Shown here in pieces: positions 36,612-45,591 of a stretch of 64,000 bases of DNA. The notes under the pieces were generated by a model that was not told the DNA's origin, did not search any database, and saw nothing but the letters and a program-made list of their open reading frames with translations. Position numbers and translations under genes: made by a program. The DNA lies in NCBI RefSeq assembly GCF_000449425.2, contig NZ_AVHW01000048.1:1-64000 (forward strand), in the 5' to 3' direction. Numbering within the stretch: the stretch's first letter is position 1; each line of letters starts with the position of its first letter. Origin of the DNA: Clostridioides difficile CD160. Lineage in GTDB: Bacteria; Bacillota; Clostridia; Peptostreptococcales; Peptostreptococcaceae.

Positions 36612-38282
36612 TTGTTCAAAAAGAACACCAACAAGATAAAGGTAATGGCCTTAGGTGGACTTAACGAAGTTGGAAAAAATATGACTGTTGTTGAGTATAA
36701 AGATGAAATAATTGTTATAGATGCTGGACTTAGTTTTCCAGAAGATGAAATGTTAGGGGTAGATATAGTTATACCAGATATAACTTATTTAGTCAAAAAT
36801 AGGGATAAAATAAAGGGTATATTTATTACACATGGACATGAAGACCATATAGGGGCTCTTCCATATATATTAAAGAAAATAAATGTGCCTGTGTATGGAG
36901 CAAGACTTAGTATAGGTCTTATACAAGTGAAACTTAAAGAACATAAGATGAATAATGTTAAGTTAAATGTCATAACTCCAAGACAAGTTATAAAACTTGA
37001 TAACATGGAAGTAGAGTTTTTGAAAAATAATCATAGTATACCAGATGCTTACTCTATTGCAGTACACACAGACCAAGGTATAATATACCATACAGGAGAC
37101 TTTAAGATTGATTTGACTCCTATTGATGGTGATGTTATGGATATGCATAGACTCTGTGAGTTAAGCAAAAAAGGAGTTCTTTTAATGCTAGCTGATAGTA
37201 CTAATGCAGAAAAACCAGGATTTACTATGTCTGAAAAGACTGTTGGAGTAGGTCTTGATGAATTATTTGCAAAAGGAAATGGCAGAAGGATTATAGTTGC
37301 TACGTTTGCATCCAACATACACAGATTACAACAAATAATAAATACAGCTGAAAAGTTTAATAGAAAAGTTGCTATATCAGGTCGCTCAATGGTCAATGTA
37401 GTTGGAGTTGCAAAAGAATTAGGATATCTAGATATTTCTGATGATATGCTTATAGATTTAAATGATATATGCAAATATGAAGATAGTGAATTAGTGATAA
37501 TAACAACTGGTTCACAAGGTGAACCTATGTCAGCTCTTGCTAGAATGGCTTTTTCAGAACACAAAAAAGTAGAAATAAAGAGTGGCGATTTAGTTATAAT
37601 ATCTGCTCATCCAATACCAGGAAATGAAAAATTAATATCAAGAGTAATCAATTTCTTATTTGAAAAGGGAGCAGAAGTAGTTTATAGCGATATAGCTGAT
37701 ATACACGTTTCTGGACATGCCTGTCAGGAAGAATTAAAATTGATACATGCATTAGTTAGACCTAAGTTTTTTATGCCAGCTCATGGTGAATATAGAATGT
37801 TAAAAAGACATGCTGAAATAGCTGAACAACTTGGTATGGACAAAGAAAATATTTTTGTCATGCAAACAGGAGATGTTTTGGAATTAGATAAGAATTCTGC
37901 TAAAGTAGCAAATCGTATACAAACAGGAAACATACTAGTCGATGGATTAGGTGTGGGCGATGTAGGTAATATAGTCTTAAGAGATAGAAAGCATTTATCA
38001 GAAGATGGTCTTATGATAGTTGTAGTGACTATTTCTAAGGATGAAGGTAAAGTTTTGGCAGGTCCAGACATAATTTCTAGAGGCTTTGTATATGTAAGAG
38101 AGTCAGAAGATTTAATGGATGGAGCAAAAGATATAATCAAGAATGTCTTAAATGAATGTGAAGAGAAAAATATTAAAGAGTGGGCTTATTTAAAGAATAA
38201 TATCAAAGAAAACTTAAAAGAATATTTATATCAAAAAACTAAACGAAATCCAATGATACTTCCTATAATAATGGAAGTGTAA
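36612..38282 (+). CDS. rnj: Ribonuclease J
   Basis: A metallo-beta-lactamase/beta-CASP ribonuclease with 5'-3' exonuclease and endonuclease activity, a main mRNA-decay and rRNA-maturation enzyme in Firmicutes. The zinc motif THGHEDHIGALP, beta-CASP motifs (TFASNIHRLQQI, SGRSMVN) and SGHACQEELKL with PAHGEYRML are all visible. A TTG start at 36612 is proposed because GAAGGAG ends 9-10 bases before it; the resulting length, 556 residues, matches typical RNase J (about 555). Upstream in-frame starts (36540, or the ATG pair overlapping the ribosome-binding site) give 24 extra residues unlike the family. Confidence 0.93.
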   Translation: MFKKNTNKIKVMALGGLNEVGKNMTVVEYKDEIIVIDAGLSFPEDEMLGVDIVIPDITYLVKNRDKIKGIFITHGHEDHIGALPYILKKINVPVYGARLSIGLIQVKLKEHKMNNVKLNVITPRQVIKLDNMEVEFLKNNHSIPDAYSIAVHTDQGIIYHTGDFKIDLTPIDGDVMDMHRLCELSKKGVLLMLADSTNAEKPGFTMSEKTVGVGLDELFAKGNGRRIIVATFASNIHRLQQIINTAEKFNRKVAISGRSMVNVVGVAKELGYLDISDDMLIDLNDICKYEDSELVIITTGSQGEPMSALARMAFSEHKKVEIKSGDLVIISAHPIPGNEKLISRVINFLFEKGAEVVYSDIADIHVSGHACQEELKLIHALVRPKFFMPAHGEYRMLKRHAEIAEQLGMDKENIFVMQTGDVLELDKNSAKVANRIQTGNILVDGLGVGDVGNIVLRDRKHLSEDGLMIVVVTISKDEGKVLAGPDIISRGFVYVRESEDLMDGAKDIIKNVLNECEEKNIKEWAYLKNNIKENLKEYLYQKTKRNPMILPIIMEV

Positions 38283-38310
38283 TATATAAAAAACTATAAA
38301 ATTGAAAATT

Positions 38311-38385
38311 AGACCTCTTATAATTTTTAAAATAATATCAAAAATCCAATTGATACTATCTTAAGAATTATAAGGGGTCTTTTTA
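38311..38385 (+). terminator. Terminator of the RNase J gene
   Basis: A 15-bp stem with one G-T pair, 38311-38325 with 38366-38380, encloses a 40-base loop and runs into TTTTAATTT. The large loop is unusual. Confidence 0.6.
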
Positions 38386-38489
38386 ATTTATCATGTTGAA
38401 AATATATATATTACATAAAATACCAATTATAACAATCTTTTATTAGTAAAAACTAATTATATATAAATTTTACTAATAGGAGGATTCTT

Positions 38490-38690
38490 ATGGATAATAT
38501 TTCAAGACAAAATGCTATAAAAGCTTTGAAACAAACTAAAATGGAAATAGCAGGAGAATATGGAATGAATTATGAAGATGCTTTTGAAATAATAGAAAAT
38601 GCATCTAATAAAGGTGTTTTAGAAGGTTATTTTAAAAAGCTTGAGAAGAAAAAAAATTTAGGTCAAGGTATATCTAGGCATTTAGAATAA
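38490..38690 (+). CDS. Divergent alpha/beta-type small acid-soluble spore protein-like
   Basis: A 66-residue protein. Residues 10-26 (IKALKQTKMEIAGEYGM) match the first conserved helix of alpha/beta SASPs, including a germination-protease-like site EIAGEY where typical proteins have EIASEF. The end, NLGQGISRHLE, is a weak counterpart of the second SASP helix (GGxITKRLV). The middle is diverged and longer than usual. SASPs coat spore DNA and protect it from UV. AGGAGG precedes the ATG. A -10-like CATAAAAT (38414-38421) could be a forespore sigma-G element, but its -35 is poor. Alternative: an unrelated small helical protein. Confidence 0.6.
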   Translation: MDNISRQNAIKALKQTKMEIAGEYGMNYEDAFEIIENASNKGVLEGYFKKLEKKKNLGQGISRHLE

Positions 38691-38743
38691 AAAAAGTTAA
38701 ATGTGAGAAAATAAGTTTAAATAAACTTTAAGAGGTGACATCG

Positions 38744-39907
38744 ATGAAAAAATTAGCTAGTACTGCTTTGGCTATATTACTTGCGTTTACTCCTTTAAGC
38801 TTTTCTTTTGCAAATAATAAGGAAAATGCTGATGCCAACCAACTAAATATATCTTCAAAATCAGCAATTTTGATGGATGTTGGCAGTGGACAAATTTTAT
38901 ATGAAAAGGATGCTCATAAAAAGCTTCCTCCTGCAAGTGTAACAAAGGTAATGACAATGCTACTTATCGTAGAAGCTTTGGATTCAGGTAAGGTTAAGCT
39001 TGATGATGAAGTTCAAGTAAGTGAAACTGCATCTAGTATGGGTGGTAGTCAAATATTCTTAGAGCCAGGAGAAACTCAAAAGGTTGATACATTATTAAAA
39101 GGTATAGCTGTTGCTTCAGCAAATGATGCCTGTGTTGCTATGGCTGAACATTTAGCTGGAAGTGTTGAAGGATTTGTTGATAGAATGAATGCTAAAGCAA
39201 AAGAGTTAAATATGAATGATACTCATTTTGCAAATACAAATGGACTTCCAGTTGCAAATCACTATACATCTGCTCATGATATAGCTTTAATGTCTAGAGA
39301 ACTGTTAAAGCATGAAATGATAAGTAAATACTTAACTACATGGATGGATAAAGTTGTAGTAGGAAAAAAACAAGTTACAGTAGGTCTTGCAAATACTAAT
39401 AAACTTATAAAGCATTATCAAGGAGCAACTGGTGTTAAAACTGGATTTACTCAAGAAGCAAAATACTGTTTATCAGCAGCTGCAAAGAGAGGTAATACTC
39501 ATCTGGTTGCAGCAACTTTGGGAGCAGAGACTTCTCCAGAAAGATTTAACGATGCATCTAGTCTTTTGAACTATGGATTTGCTAATTATGAAAGCGTTAA
39601 GCTATGCAGTAAAGGAGATAATATAGCAACACTTACATTGGATAAGGCTGATGAAAACAAAGTTAAATTAGTTGCTAAGGAAGATTTAAATGCTCTTATC
39701 AAAAAAGGAAGTTCTAAAGAATTTGAGAAGAAAATTGAAATAGTAAAAAATCCTAAAATGCCAATTAAAAAAGGAACTGTTTTAGGAAAGATAAAGATAT
39801 GTAAGGATAAAAAAGTAATAGGCGAAGTGGAATTAATAAATACTAAAGATATAAATAAGGCAAGCTATCTACAAATGCTTCAAAGAATAATTGATAATAT
39901 GATATAA
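38744..39907 (+). CDS. dacF: D-alanyl-D-alanine carboxypeptidase, DacF type (peptidase S11)
   Basis: A 387-residue low-molecular-weight penicillin-binding protein that trims the terminal D-alanine of peptidoglycan stem peptides outside the membrane. A signal peptide (1-23) precedes the serine-protease-like domain with S65-V-T-K68, S125-A-N127 and K232-T-G234. A PBP5-type C-terminal beta domain follows, ending in a short amphipathic helix (residues about 373-387) that may attach to the membrane. The ATG at 38744 follows GAGGTGA; an in-frame start at 38735 overlaps that site. DacF enzymes modify forespore or vegetative wall; which one applies is not visible. Confidence 0.92.
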   Translation: MKKLASTALAILLAFTPLSFSFANNKENADANQLNISSKSAILMDVGSGQILYEKDAHKKLPPASVTKVMTMLLIVEALDSGKVKLDDEVQVSETASSMGGSQIFLEPGETQKVDTLLKGIAVASANDACVAMAEHLAGSVEGFVDRMNAKAKELNMNDTHFANTNGLPVANHYTSAHDIALMSRELLKHEMISKYLTTWMDKVVVGKKQVTVGLANTNKLIKHYQGATGVKTGFTQEAKYCLSAAAKRGNTHLVAATLGAETSPERFNDASSLLNYGFANYESVKLCSKGDNIATLTLDKADENKVKLVAKEDLNALIKKGSSKEFEKKIEIVKNPKMPIKKGTVLGKIKICKDKKVIGEVELINTKDINKASYLQMLQRIIDNMI

Positions 39908-39943
39908 ATAATTACCAAATGATATACAACCATAATCCACATA

Positions 39944-39990
39944 AAAAATACCCGTATAGAATTATTTACTATAGGGGTATTTTTATTTAT
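39944..39990 (+). terminator. Terminator of the dacF gene
   Basis: AAAAATACCC (39944-39953) pairs with GGGTATTTTT (39975-39984), with TATAG and CTATA extending the stem inside, followed by ATTTAT. Confidence 0.75.
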
Positions 39991-40071
39991 TGTTTATAGA
40001 AGGATTTTATAATTTTATGTTTTTTATAGAGAGTTAGAAAAATATATAAAACTTAAAATATTATTTAATAT

Positions 40072-40494
40072 TTATCTAAGTAAAGGCATGCTACCAGTAA
40101 GTTTATTTACTTTCTTTTTGTTTCCATAGATTGCTATACCAAAATACTGTAGTTCATCTTCTGGTACATTAGCAATTCTTTGAATAAACTCATCATAAAC
40201 ATTACAGCTTTGTGCAACATCTGAAAAGTCTACAACAGTTAGTTCTTCAAAGTCAGTACTATATAGTTTTTTACGTAAATCTTTTATAAGTTCTTTGTTT
40301 CCTTTTAAAATAGGTACAGGAAGTTCGACTATTCCTAAGTGACTATTTCCTGTTTTATCAACCACATCTGAACCAACAGTTTCTGGTGCATATTTTCCTA
40401 GTGTGATTCCCATTATAGCTGCTGTATTTGATATAATTCCCATTGGTAAATTTTCATCTATTACCATAACACATTTTGAATTTTTAGTTTCCAT
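40072..40494 (-). CDS. DUF2000 family protein
   Basis: A 140-residue soluble protein of the DUF2000 family, which has a peptidyl-tRNA-hydrolase-2-like fold but no established activity. The N-terminal CVMVIDENLPMGIISNTAAIMGITLGK and the later ELTVVDFSDVAQ are the family landmarks. It is 20 bases downstream of an AraC-type regulator on the same strand and almost certainly co-transcribed; this pairing recurs in other bacteria and suggests the regulator controls, or is modulated by, this protein. A GGGG-type site lies before the ATG. Confidence 0.8.
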   Translation of the reverse strand: METKNSKCVMVIDENLPMGIISNTAAIMGITLGKYAPETVGSDVVDKTGNSHLGIVELPVPILKGNKELIKDLRKKLYSTDFEELTVVDFSDVAQSCNVYDEFIQRIANVPEDELQYFGIAIYGNKKKVNKLTGSMPLLR

Positions 40495-40514
40495 TTTTAA
40501 TTCCCCTTTTCGTT

Positions 40515-41351
40515 TTATTTGAAGTTGTTTTTGTCATTGTTTATAAATATGTTTTGATACTGCTTTGGTGTAAGACCAATAAAGTTCTTAAAGAAATTTG
40601 TAAAGTGACTTTGGTCTACAAATCCTGTCTGTATGGCAGCATCTATAGGTTCTACCCCTTTTTCCAAAAGTCTCTTAGCCTTATTTACTCGTATATTTTC
40701 TAAGTATCTATATGGTGTAATACCTTTTAATTTTGTAAAGTTGCGAAGTAATGAGTATTTATTCATTCCTGCTATAGTACTTAATTCATCAAGCAATATA
40801 TGTTCAGCATAATTGTTTTCTAAATAGTCACAGACTGCTTGGATTTCTATACTTGTTTTCTCTAAGTTAAATTGCAGATTTGGTTCTGTATATTCTTCAA
40901 TTAATTGTTCAATTAGAAAGAAAAAAAGTTCCTCTTTTTTAAAATCTAGTTCTTCTTCCATGATTATATGATGTAATTCTTGTAGTAGAGGTACTAGCTC
41001 ACTACGAAATATTACAGATTGATTAAACTTAGGTAAATAATTTTCACCCGTAATTTCAAATACAGTTTTTTTCATTATTTCTGGCTTAATATTTATACAT
41101 CTGTAATCGAGTACTTTGTTATCTATTTGTTCACAAGTATGACTATCAAAAGGGTTAAAAAGTAGTAAATCCCCAGTACTGGTAGTATACTCTTTATTTT
41201 TACAAGATAAATATCTTTGACCTTTTTCTATAAAACCAATTACATAATGTTCATGAAAATGGTTTGGGAATTTTTGCATTATACCTTTAAATCTATATGC
41301 TTCGACTTTCAATTCTTTATCAAAACATACTGTGCGCTCTTCTTGTTTCAC
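40515..41351 (-). CDS. AraC family transcriptional regulator with N-terminal cupin
   Basis: A 278-residue regulator. The N-terminal half is a cupin-type effector domain (FPNHFHEHYVIGFIEKG and LLLFNPFDSHTCEQ), and the C-terminal hundred residues are the double helix-turn-helix of AraC proteins (LDELSTIAGMNKYSLLRNFTKLKGITPYRYLENIRVNKAK, then GFVDQSHFTNFFKNFIGLTPKQY). It starts with GTG after GGGAGG. Upstream on its strand are a TATAAT (41379-41374) and a GTGTTACAC palindrome (41396-41388) that could be an operator. It precedes the DUF2000 gene in a two-gene operon. Confidence 0.88.
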   Translation of the reverse strand: MKQEERTVCFDKELKVEAYRFKGIMQKFPNHFHEHYVIGFIEKGQRYLSCKNKEYTTSTGDLLLFNPFDSHTCEQIDNKVLDYRCINIKPEIMKKTVFEITGENYLPKFNQSVIFRSELVPLLQELHHIIMEEELDFKKEELFFFLIEQLIEEYTEPNLQFNLEKTSIEIQAVCDYLENNYAEHILLDELSTIAGMNKYSLLRNFTKLKGITPYRYLENIRVNKAKRLLEKGVEPIDAAIQTGFVDQSHFTNFFKNFIGLTPKQYQNIFINNDKNNFK

Positions 41352-41441
41352 TTAAGTAACCTCCCTTCACATTATACAAAGTGTAACACATATTTTTTTG
41401 TAGTTCTTGTATGATATTGACTAAAATCTAAATATGAATAA

Positions 41442-41482
41442 AAAAATAGCAACTTTATCTATTTTAGTTGCTATTTTTATTT
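41442..41482. terminator. Bidirectional terminator
   Basis: AAAAATAGCAACT (41442-41454) pairs perfectly with AGTTGCTATTTTT (41466-41478) over an 11-base loop, with A and T tracts on both sides. It ends the minus-strand GNAT gene. Confidence 0.8.
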
Positions 41483-41491
41483 ATATGTAAT

Positions 41492-41986
41492 TTATTTTGC
41501 TAAATTATTAAGTGTATCTCCAGCAATTCTATATACTGTCCAATCTTTCATTGGCTCTGCACCCATTGATATGTAAAAATCTATACTTGGTTTGTTCCAA
41601 TCTAGGCACCACCACTCCAAACGACCACATCCACGTTCTATGGCGATGCTTGCTAATTTTTTTAAAAATGCTTTACCATATCCTTTACCACGAAACTCTG
41701 GCTTAACATATAAGTCTTCTAAATAAATTCCTGCACGACCAAGAAAAGTCGAAAAATTATGAAAAAATAGAGCAAAGCCTATAGCTTTATTATCATATTC
41801 ACCAATCAGAACCTCAGCTTTTTTCTTTACAAATAGACATTCATTGAGTATCTCTTCTGTAGCAACAACTTCATCTAACAGATTCTCATAAGAAGCAAGT
41901 TCCTTTATGAAATTTAGAATAAGATGTGTATCTGATTCAACTGCATATCTAAATTTAAGTTCATTTTTTCCCACAATATTGTTCAT
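41492..41986 (-). CDS. GNAT family N-acetyltransferase, SSAT-like
   Basis: A 164-residue single-domain GNAT enzyme resembling the spermidine/spermine and thialysine acetyltransferase group: LRFRYAVESD-like opening (FRYAVESDTHLILNFIKELASYE), ALFFHNFSTFLGRAGIYLEDLYVKPEFRGKGYGKAFL as motif A, and LEWWCLDWNKPSIDFY as motif B. The substrate is likely a small polyamine or diamine, by family. The ATG at 41986 is chosen because AAAGGAG lies 7 bases upstream; an earlier start at 42037 has no such site. It is a single gene. Confidence 0.84.
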   Translation of the reverse strand: MNNIVGKNELKFRYAVESDTHLILNFIKELASYENLLDEVVATEEILNECLFVKKKAEVLIGEYDNKAIGFALFFHNFSTFLGRAGIYLEDLYVKPEFRGKGYGKAFLKKLASIAIERGCGRLEWWCLDWNKPSIDFYISMGAEPMKDWTVYRIAGDTLNNLAK

Positions 41987-42245
41987 TTTAGTACTCCTTT
42001 CATCAGTGATACATAAATAAAATAACAATAATGTCAATTCATGTCAACATAATATTGTATTTACAGTAGGCGTAATTATTATATTTTCACAATGAATATG
42101 ATATAATAATAAAAGTTATAAAATAAAAAGTGAATTTTAATTTTATGCTGATATGTTAAAATTATTATAATATAAAATAATTTTGATTATAAGTTATTTA
42201 ATTGTTATAATAGTATTAAAAATTTAATTTAGGAGATGTACATTA

Positions 42246-42842
42246 ATGTTAAGTATGAATATAGGAGAAATAGTAGCAAGTTTAGTTGGTATAGCTATGG
42301 CAATATCAATACATGAGTTTGGCCATGCTTATTCAGCTCACTTATTGGGAGATGATACAGCTAAATCTTATGGTAGAATGACATTAAATCCTGTAAGACA
42401 TGTTGACCCAATTGGTCTTTTGGCTATGTTTATTCTTAGAATAGGATGGGCAAAGCCAGTACCAGTAAATCCAAATAACTTTAAAAACTACAAAATAGGA
42501 AATCTGATAGTTTCACTTGCAGGTGTTTTTTGTAATCTTTTGACTGCCATACTTTGTGTAATTATAAATAAGTATGTGCATATGTATGCGATAAACACAA
42601 TAGCTGAATATGTGTTTTTATATAGTATTGGATTTGCAGCGTTTAATTTGCTTCCAATACCACCACTTGATGGATGGGGAGTTATATCTACATTTGTACC
42701 ATATAAATGGAATGAATATGTGTACAAATTTGAAAGTATGAGTTATATAATTTTATTAATTGCTTTATTTACTGGTATATATAGAATAATATTAACTCCA
42801 ATATATGCTGTACTACTAAAAATAGTATATTTATTCGTTTAA
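42246..42842 (+). CDS. Site-2 protease family (M50) membrane protein
   Basis: A 198-residue intramembrane metalloprotease homologue of the short YwhC/SpoIVFB-related type. The zinc motif HEFGHAYSAHLLGD is in the first third and the second motif NLLPIPPLDGWG supplies the third ligand aspartate. Five or six membrane helices are evident. Its substrate is unknown. In many clostridia a gene of this family precedes scpA-scpB, as here (29-base gap), so it probably heads this operon. Confidence 0.87.
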   Translation: MLSMNIGEIVASLVGIAMAISIHEFGHAYSAHLLGDDTAKSYGRMTLNPVRHVDPIGLLAMFILRIGWAKPVPVNPNNFKNYKIGNLIVSLAGVFCNLLTAILCVIINKYVHMYAINTIAEYVFLYSIGFAAFNLLPIPPLDGWGVISTFVPYKWNEYVYKFESMSYIILLIALFTGIYRIILTPIYAVLLKIVYLFV

Positions 42843-42871
42843 TACAATAAATAGATTAAAGAGGGATTGGT

Positions 42872-43591
42872 ATGAAGTATAATATACAATTGCAAGTCTA
42901 TGAGGGGCCATTAGATTTACTGTATGATTTAATAACAAAACATAAAATAGACATAAAGGATATATCTATAATAGATATAACCAAGCAGTATCTAAATTAT
43001 CTGAAAGTGTTAGATAAAATGGATTTAGAAATAACTAGCGAATTTATAACTATGGCATCAAAACTCCTAGAGATAAAATCCAAATATCTGCTTTATAAGC
43101 AAAAGGATGAAGAGGAAGACCCAAGAATAGAACTTATGGAAAAGTTAGAAGAATATAGAAAGTTCAAGATGGCATCACAAGATATAAAAGAAAATATAAC
43201 TTATATCAATGAGAGATTTTATAGAAATAAAGAAGAAATAATTATTGATGATAATGTAGATTTAGAAGATATATCAATAGAAGCAATAAAAAATATACTT
43301 CCATACATATTTAAAGTTAAAACATCACAAATTGAAAATTCTAATGATGAGAAACTAGATAAAATAGTAAGGAAGAAGATAATATCTGTAGAAGAAAAAA
43401 TATTATATATAAGAGATATTATAAAAGAGAAGCTTGAAGTTACTTTTACAAATATCATAAAATCATATGAAAATGATGAAATAATTGCTACATTTTTATC
43501 TATATTAGAGCTAATAAAAGAAAAAGAAATAGTAGTAGTGCAGGATATATTTTTTGACGATATTCTAATAAGAAAAAGTTCGGAGTGTTAA
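42872..43591 (+). CDS. scpA: Segregation and condensation protein A
   Basis: A 239-residue kleisin that bridges the SMC dimer in the condensin complex which compacts and segregates the chromosome. The N-terminal YEGPLDLLYDLITKHKIDIKDI is diagnostic, as is EFITMASKLLEIKSKYLL; the C-terminal winged helix (about residues 190-235) binds the SMC head. GAGGGATTG precedes the ATG. scpB follows after one base, so the two are translationally coupled. Confidence 0.94.
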   Translation: MKYNIQLQVYEGPLDLLYDLITKHKIDIKDISIIDITKQYLNYLKVLDKMDLEITSEFITMASKLLEIKSKYLLYKQKDEEEDPRIELMEKLEEYRKFKMASQDIKENITYINERFYRNKEEIIIDDNVDLEDISIEAIKNILPYIFKVKTSQIENSNDEKLDKIVRKKIISVEEKILYIRDIIKEKLEVTFTNIIKSYENDEIIATFLSILELIKEKEIVVVQDIFFDDILIRKSSEC

Positions 43592-43592
43592 A

Positions 43593-44132
43593 ATGAAAAG
43601 AGAAGATATAAAGTATATTATAGAATCTGTTATGTTTGCATATGGAGAACCAATAAGTATAAAAGAATTAAACTATATAATAAATGAAGAACTTTCATCA
43701 AAAGAGATAGAGATTATGTTAAATTCACTTATTGAGGAATATAGAGAAAAAAATAGAGGTATCCAGATAATTAAGTTAGAAAACAAATACCAAATGTGTA
43801 CAAATAAAGATTATGCAGAATATATAAAGAAGATTATTGAACCAAAGAAAAAGAAAAGTTTGAGTCAAGCTACATTAGAAACTCTTACTATAATTGCTTA
43901 TAAACAACCAATAACAAAAGTGGAGATAGAAGATATAAGAGGAGTAAAATGTGATAAGGTACTACAAACTTTATTTGAAAATGAGCTTATAAGAGAGGCT
44001 GGGAGGCTTAACAAGATAGGCAAACCGATAATTTATAAAACAACGGATGAATTTTTAAAATTATTGAATATAGAAACTCTTGAAGAGTTACCTCCTATAG
44101 AAAATTATCAAGAAGTAGCGACAAATGAATAA
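43593..44132 (+). CDS. scpB: Segregation and condensation protein B
   Basis: A 179-residue dimeric winged-helix protein that binds the ScpA kleisin and regulates SMC ATPase activity. YIIESVMFAYGEPISIKEL opens it as in the family, and LSQATLETLTIIAYKQPITKVEIEDIRGV is the most conserved stretch. The C-terminus ELPPIENY is also typical. The ribosome-binding site GGAGTG lies inside the end of scpA. A terminator lies downstream. Confidence 0.95.
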   Translation: MKREDIKYIIESVMFAYGEPISIKELNYIINEELSSKEIEIMLNSLIEEYREKNRGIQIIKLENKYQMCTNKDYAEYIKKIIEPKKKKSLSQATLETLTIIAYKQPITKVEIEDIRGVKCDKVLQTLFENELIREAGRLNKIGKPIIYKTTDEFLKLLNIETLEELPPIENYQEVATNE

Positions 44133-44170
44133 AATGTTATATATGTATAGTGATAGTATTAAAATTAAAA

Positions 44171-44242
44171 AACACAATGATTTAGTTTGCAATTTTAAAT
44201 TTTTAAGGATTTAAAAGGCTCTAAGTTATTGTGTTTTTTTAT
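44171..44242 (+). terminator. Terminator of the scpAB operon
   Basis: A 15-bp stem with two G-T pairs (44171-44185 with 44221-44235) and a 35-base loop is followed by a T run to 44240. Confidence 0.7.
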
Positions 44243-44322
44243 GTAAATACAAAATTAGAATTATATCGAAATAAATATGGATAATTAAGTATAAATAGTA
44301 ATTTTTTGATGATAATATAAAC

Positions 44323-44955
44323 ATGGAGTTTAATGAATTATTTAATTTTAAGTATTTAATAATAGCTATAATTTTTATAATAAGTATACTTATATTGATT
44401 TTAATGTCACATATAAACATCTTATTAATAGCTGATATAAATAACAACGATATTCTTCTAACAATTAATATAAAATACATGTTTAATTTAATAAATATAA
44501 ATAGACAACTTTATCCAGCTGAAAATAGTAAAAATAATGATAAAAAAGAAGGGATGAAGAATAATATAGATTCAAGTATATTATTAGCTGATGACCTTTT
44601 AAGCGTTTATAGACTATTAAAAAAAATAAAAATACATGAACTTTATTCAAATATTAATTTTGGAACTGAAAATATCGGCTTAACATCTTCTGTGTATGTA
44701 TTAATAAATACGCTATATGGAAATTTATTTAATATAATTGATGCAGAAAAAATGTATTTAAATGTAAATCCGGATTTTACAAAAGATTATGTTTTGGGAA
44801 ATATAAGGATACATATAAGGTCAAGAATAAAAGATTTATTTCGCACTATAATAATGATTAATAAAATTATGAATAAGAATAAAGGAAATTATAAGGAAGG
44901 TGATAGTAATGAGAGCAACAGGTTCGATACAAAGTCTTATGGAAACAACTCTTGA
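44323..44955 (+). CDS. DUF2953 family membrane protein
   Basis: A 210-residue protein with one strong N-terminal membrane helix (about residues 11-33) and a cytoplasmic or external remainder. It matches the DUF2953 pattern only loosely, but in sporulating Firmicutes a DUF2953 gene sits directly upstream of ytfJ/gerW, as here, and this context is the main support. No clear ribosome-binding site precedes the ATG at 44323. Its 3' end overlaps the next gene by 47 bases, an unusually long overlap. A sporulation role is inferred from the partner. Confidence 0.65.
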   Translation: MEFNELFNFKYLIIAIIFIISILILILMSHINILLIADINNNDILLTINIKYMFNLININRQLYPAENSKNNDKKEGMKNNIDSSILLADDLLSVYRLLKKIKIHELYSNINFGTENIGLTSSVYVLINTLYGNLFNIIDAEKMYLNVNPDFTKDYVLGNIRIHIRSRIKDLFRTIIMINKIMNKNKGNYKEGDSNESNRFDTKSYGNNS

Positions 44956-45343
44956 AACAATTAAAGGTTCTATAGATGCAAATACTATTATAGGAGACCC
45001 TATAAAAACAGATACTACAGTAGTTGTACCTATATCAAAGGTTACGATTGGATTTGGTATAGGAGGAGGAGAATACTCAAAAGGATATGAGGAGAAAGAT
45101 AAAGAAATTGAATCAAAAAATGAAAAAGCAGATACGAATTTTGCTGGAGGTAGTGCAGGTGCTATATCTGTGCAACCAGTAGCATTTGTAGTTGTTGAAA
45201 GTGGAGAGACTAGAATAATGAGTTTAGATAGTAACATTAATCTTGTAGATAATATATTATCTATAACTCCTAGAGTATTGGAGAAAATTCAAAATATATC
45301 TCAAAGCAATAAAAATCAAGATAAAAACAATATGCAAAAATAA
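44909..45343 (+). CDS. gerW: GerW family sporulation protein (YtfJ)
   Basis: A 144-residue protein of the YtfJ/GerW family, found in the spore and needed for normal germination in Bacillus subtilis. The motifs SLMETTLETIKGSIDANTIIGDPI, VTIGFGIGGGEY and FAGGSAGAISVQPVAFVVV are diagnostic. The ATG at 44909 follows GGAAGGTGA and lies inside the end of the DUF2953 gene in another frame. The C-terminal Asn/Lys tail is probably disordered. It ends the pair; a weak terminator follows. Confidence 0.9.
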   Translation: MRATGSIQSLMETTLETIKGSIDANTIIGDPIKTDTTVVVPISKVTIGFGIGGGEYSKGYEEKDKEIESKNEKADTNFAGGSAGAISVQPVAFVVVESGETRIMSLDSNINLVDNILSITPRVLEKIQNISQSNKNQDKNNMQK

Positions 45344-45383
45344 GATAAAATATTTACAAATATAGATGTGCTTACAAATAAAG

Positions 45384-45413
45384 TAGTGGGATTAGTATAA
45401 ATCCCACTATTTT
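45384..45413 (+). terminator. Terminator after gerW
   Basis: TAGTGGGATT (45384-45393) pairs with AATCCCACTA (45400-45409), 6-base loop, followed by TTTTG. The T run is short. Confidence 0.65.
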
Positions 45414-45591
45414 GCTGTGTAATTTAAACGTTTATCTTTAGTAAGATTTTAGTTTAAAACAATTTAAATAGATAATAAAGTTGATATATAGTATAATTAT
45501 AAAAAGAAAAGAAAGTATTATGTTATAGATATATAAACGTATTTGAGGATATAAGAGGGAGTTATAAATCATTAGTTTTGAGGTGAGTGTT

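Noticed and set aside
38391-38421. A sigma-G promoter for the SASP-like gene
   Set aside because: CATAAAAT at 38414-38421 is acceptable as -10, but the -35 region is poor, so it is mentioned only in the gene entry.
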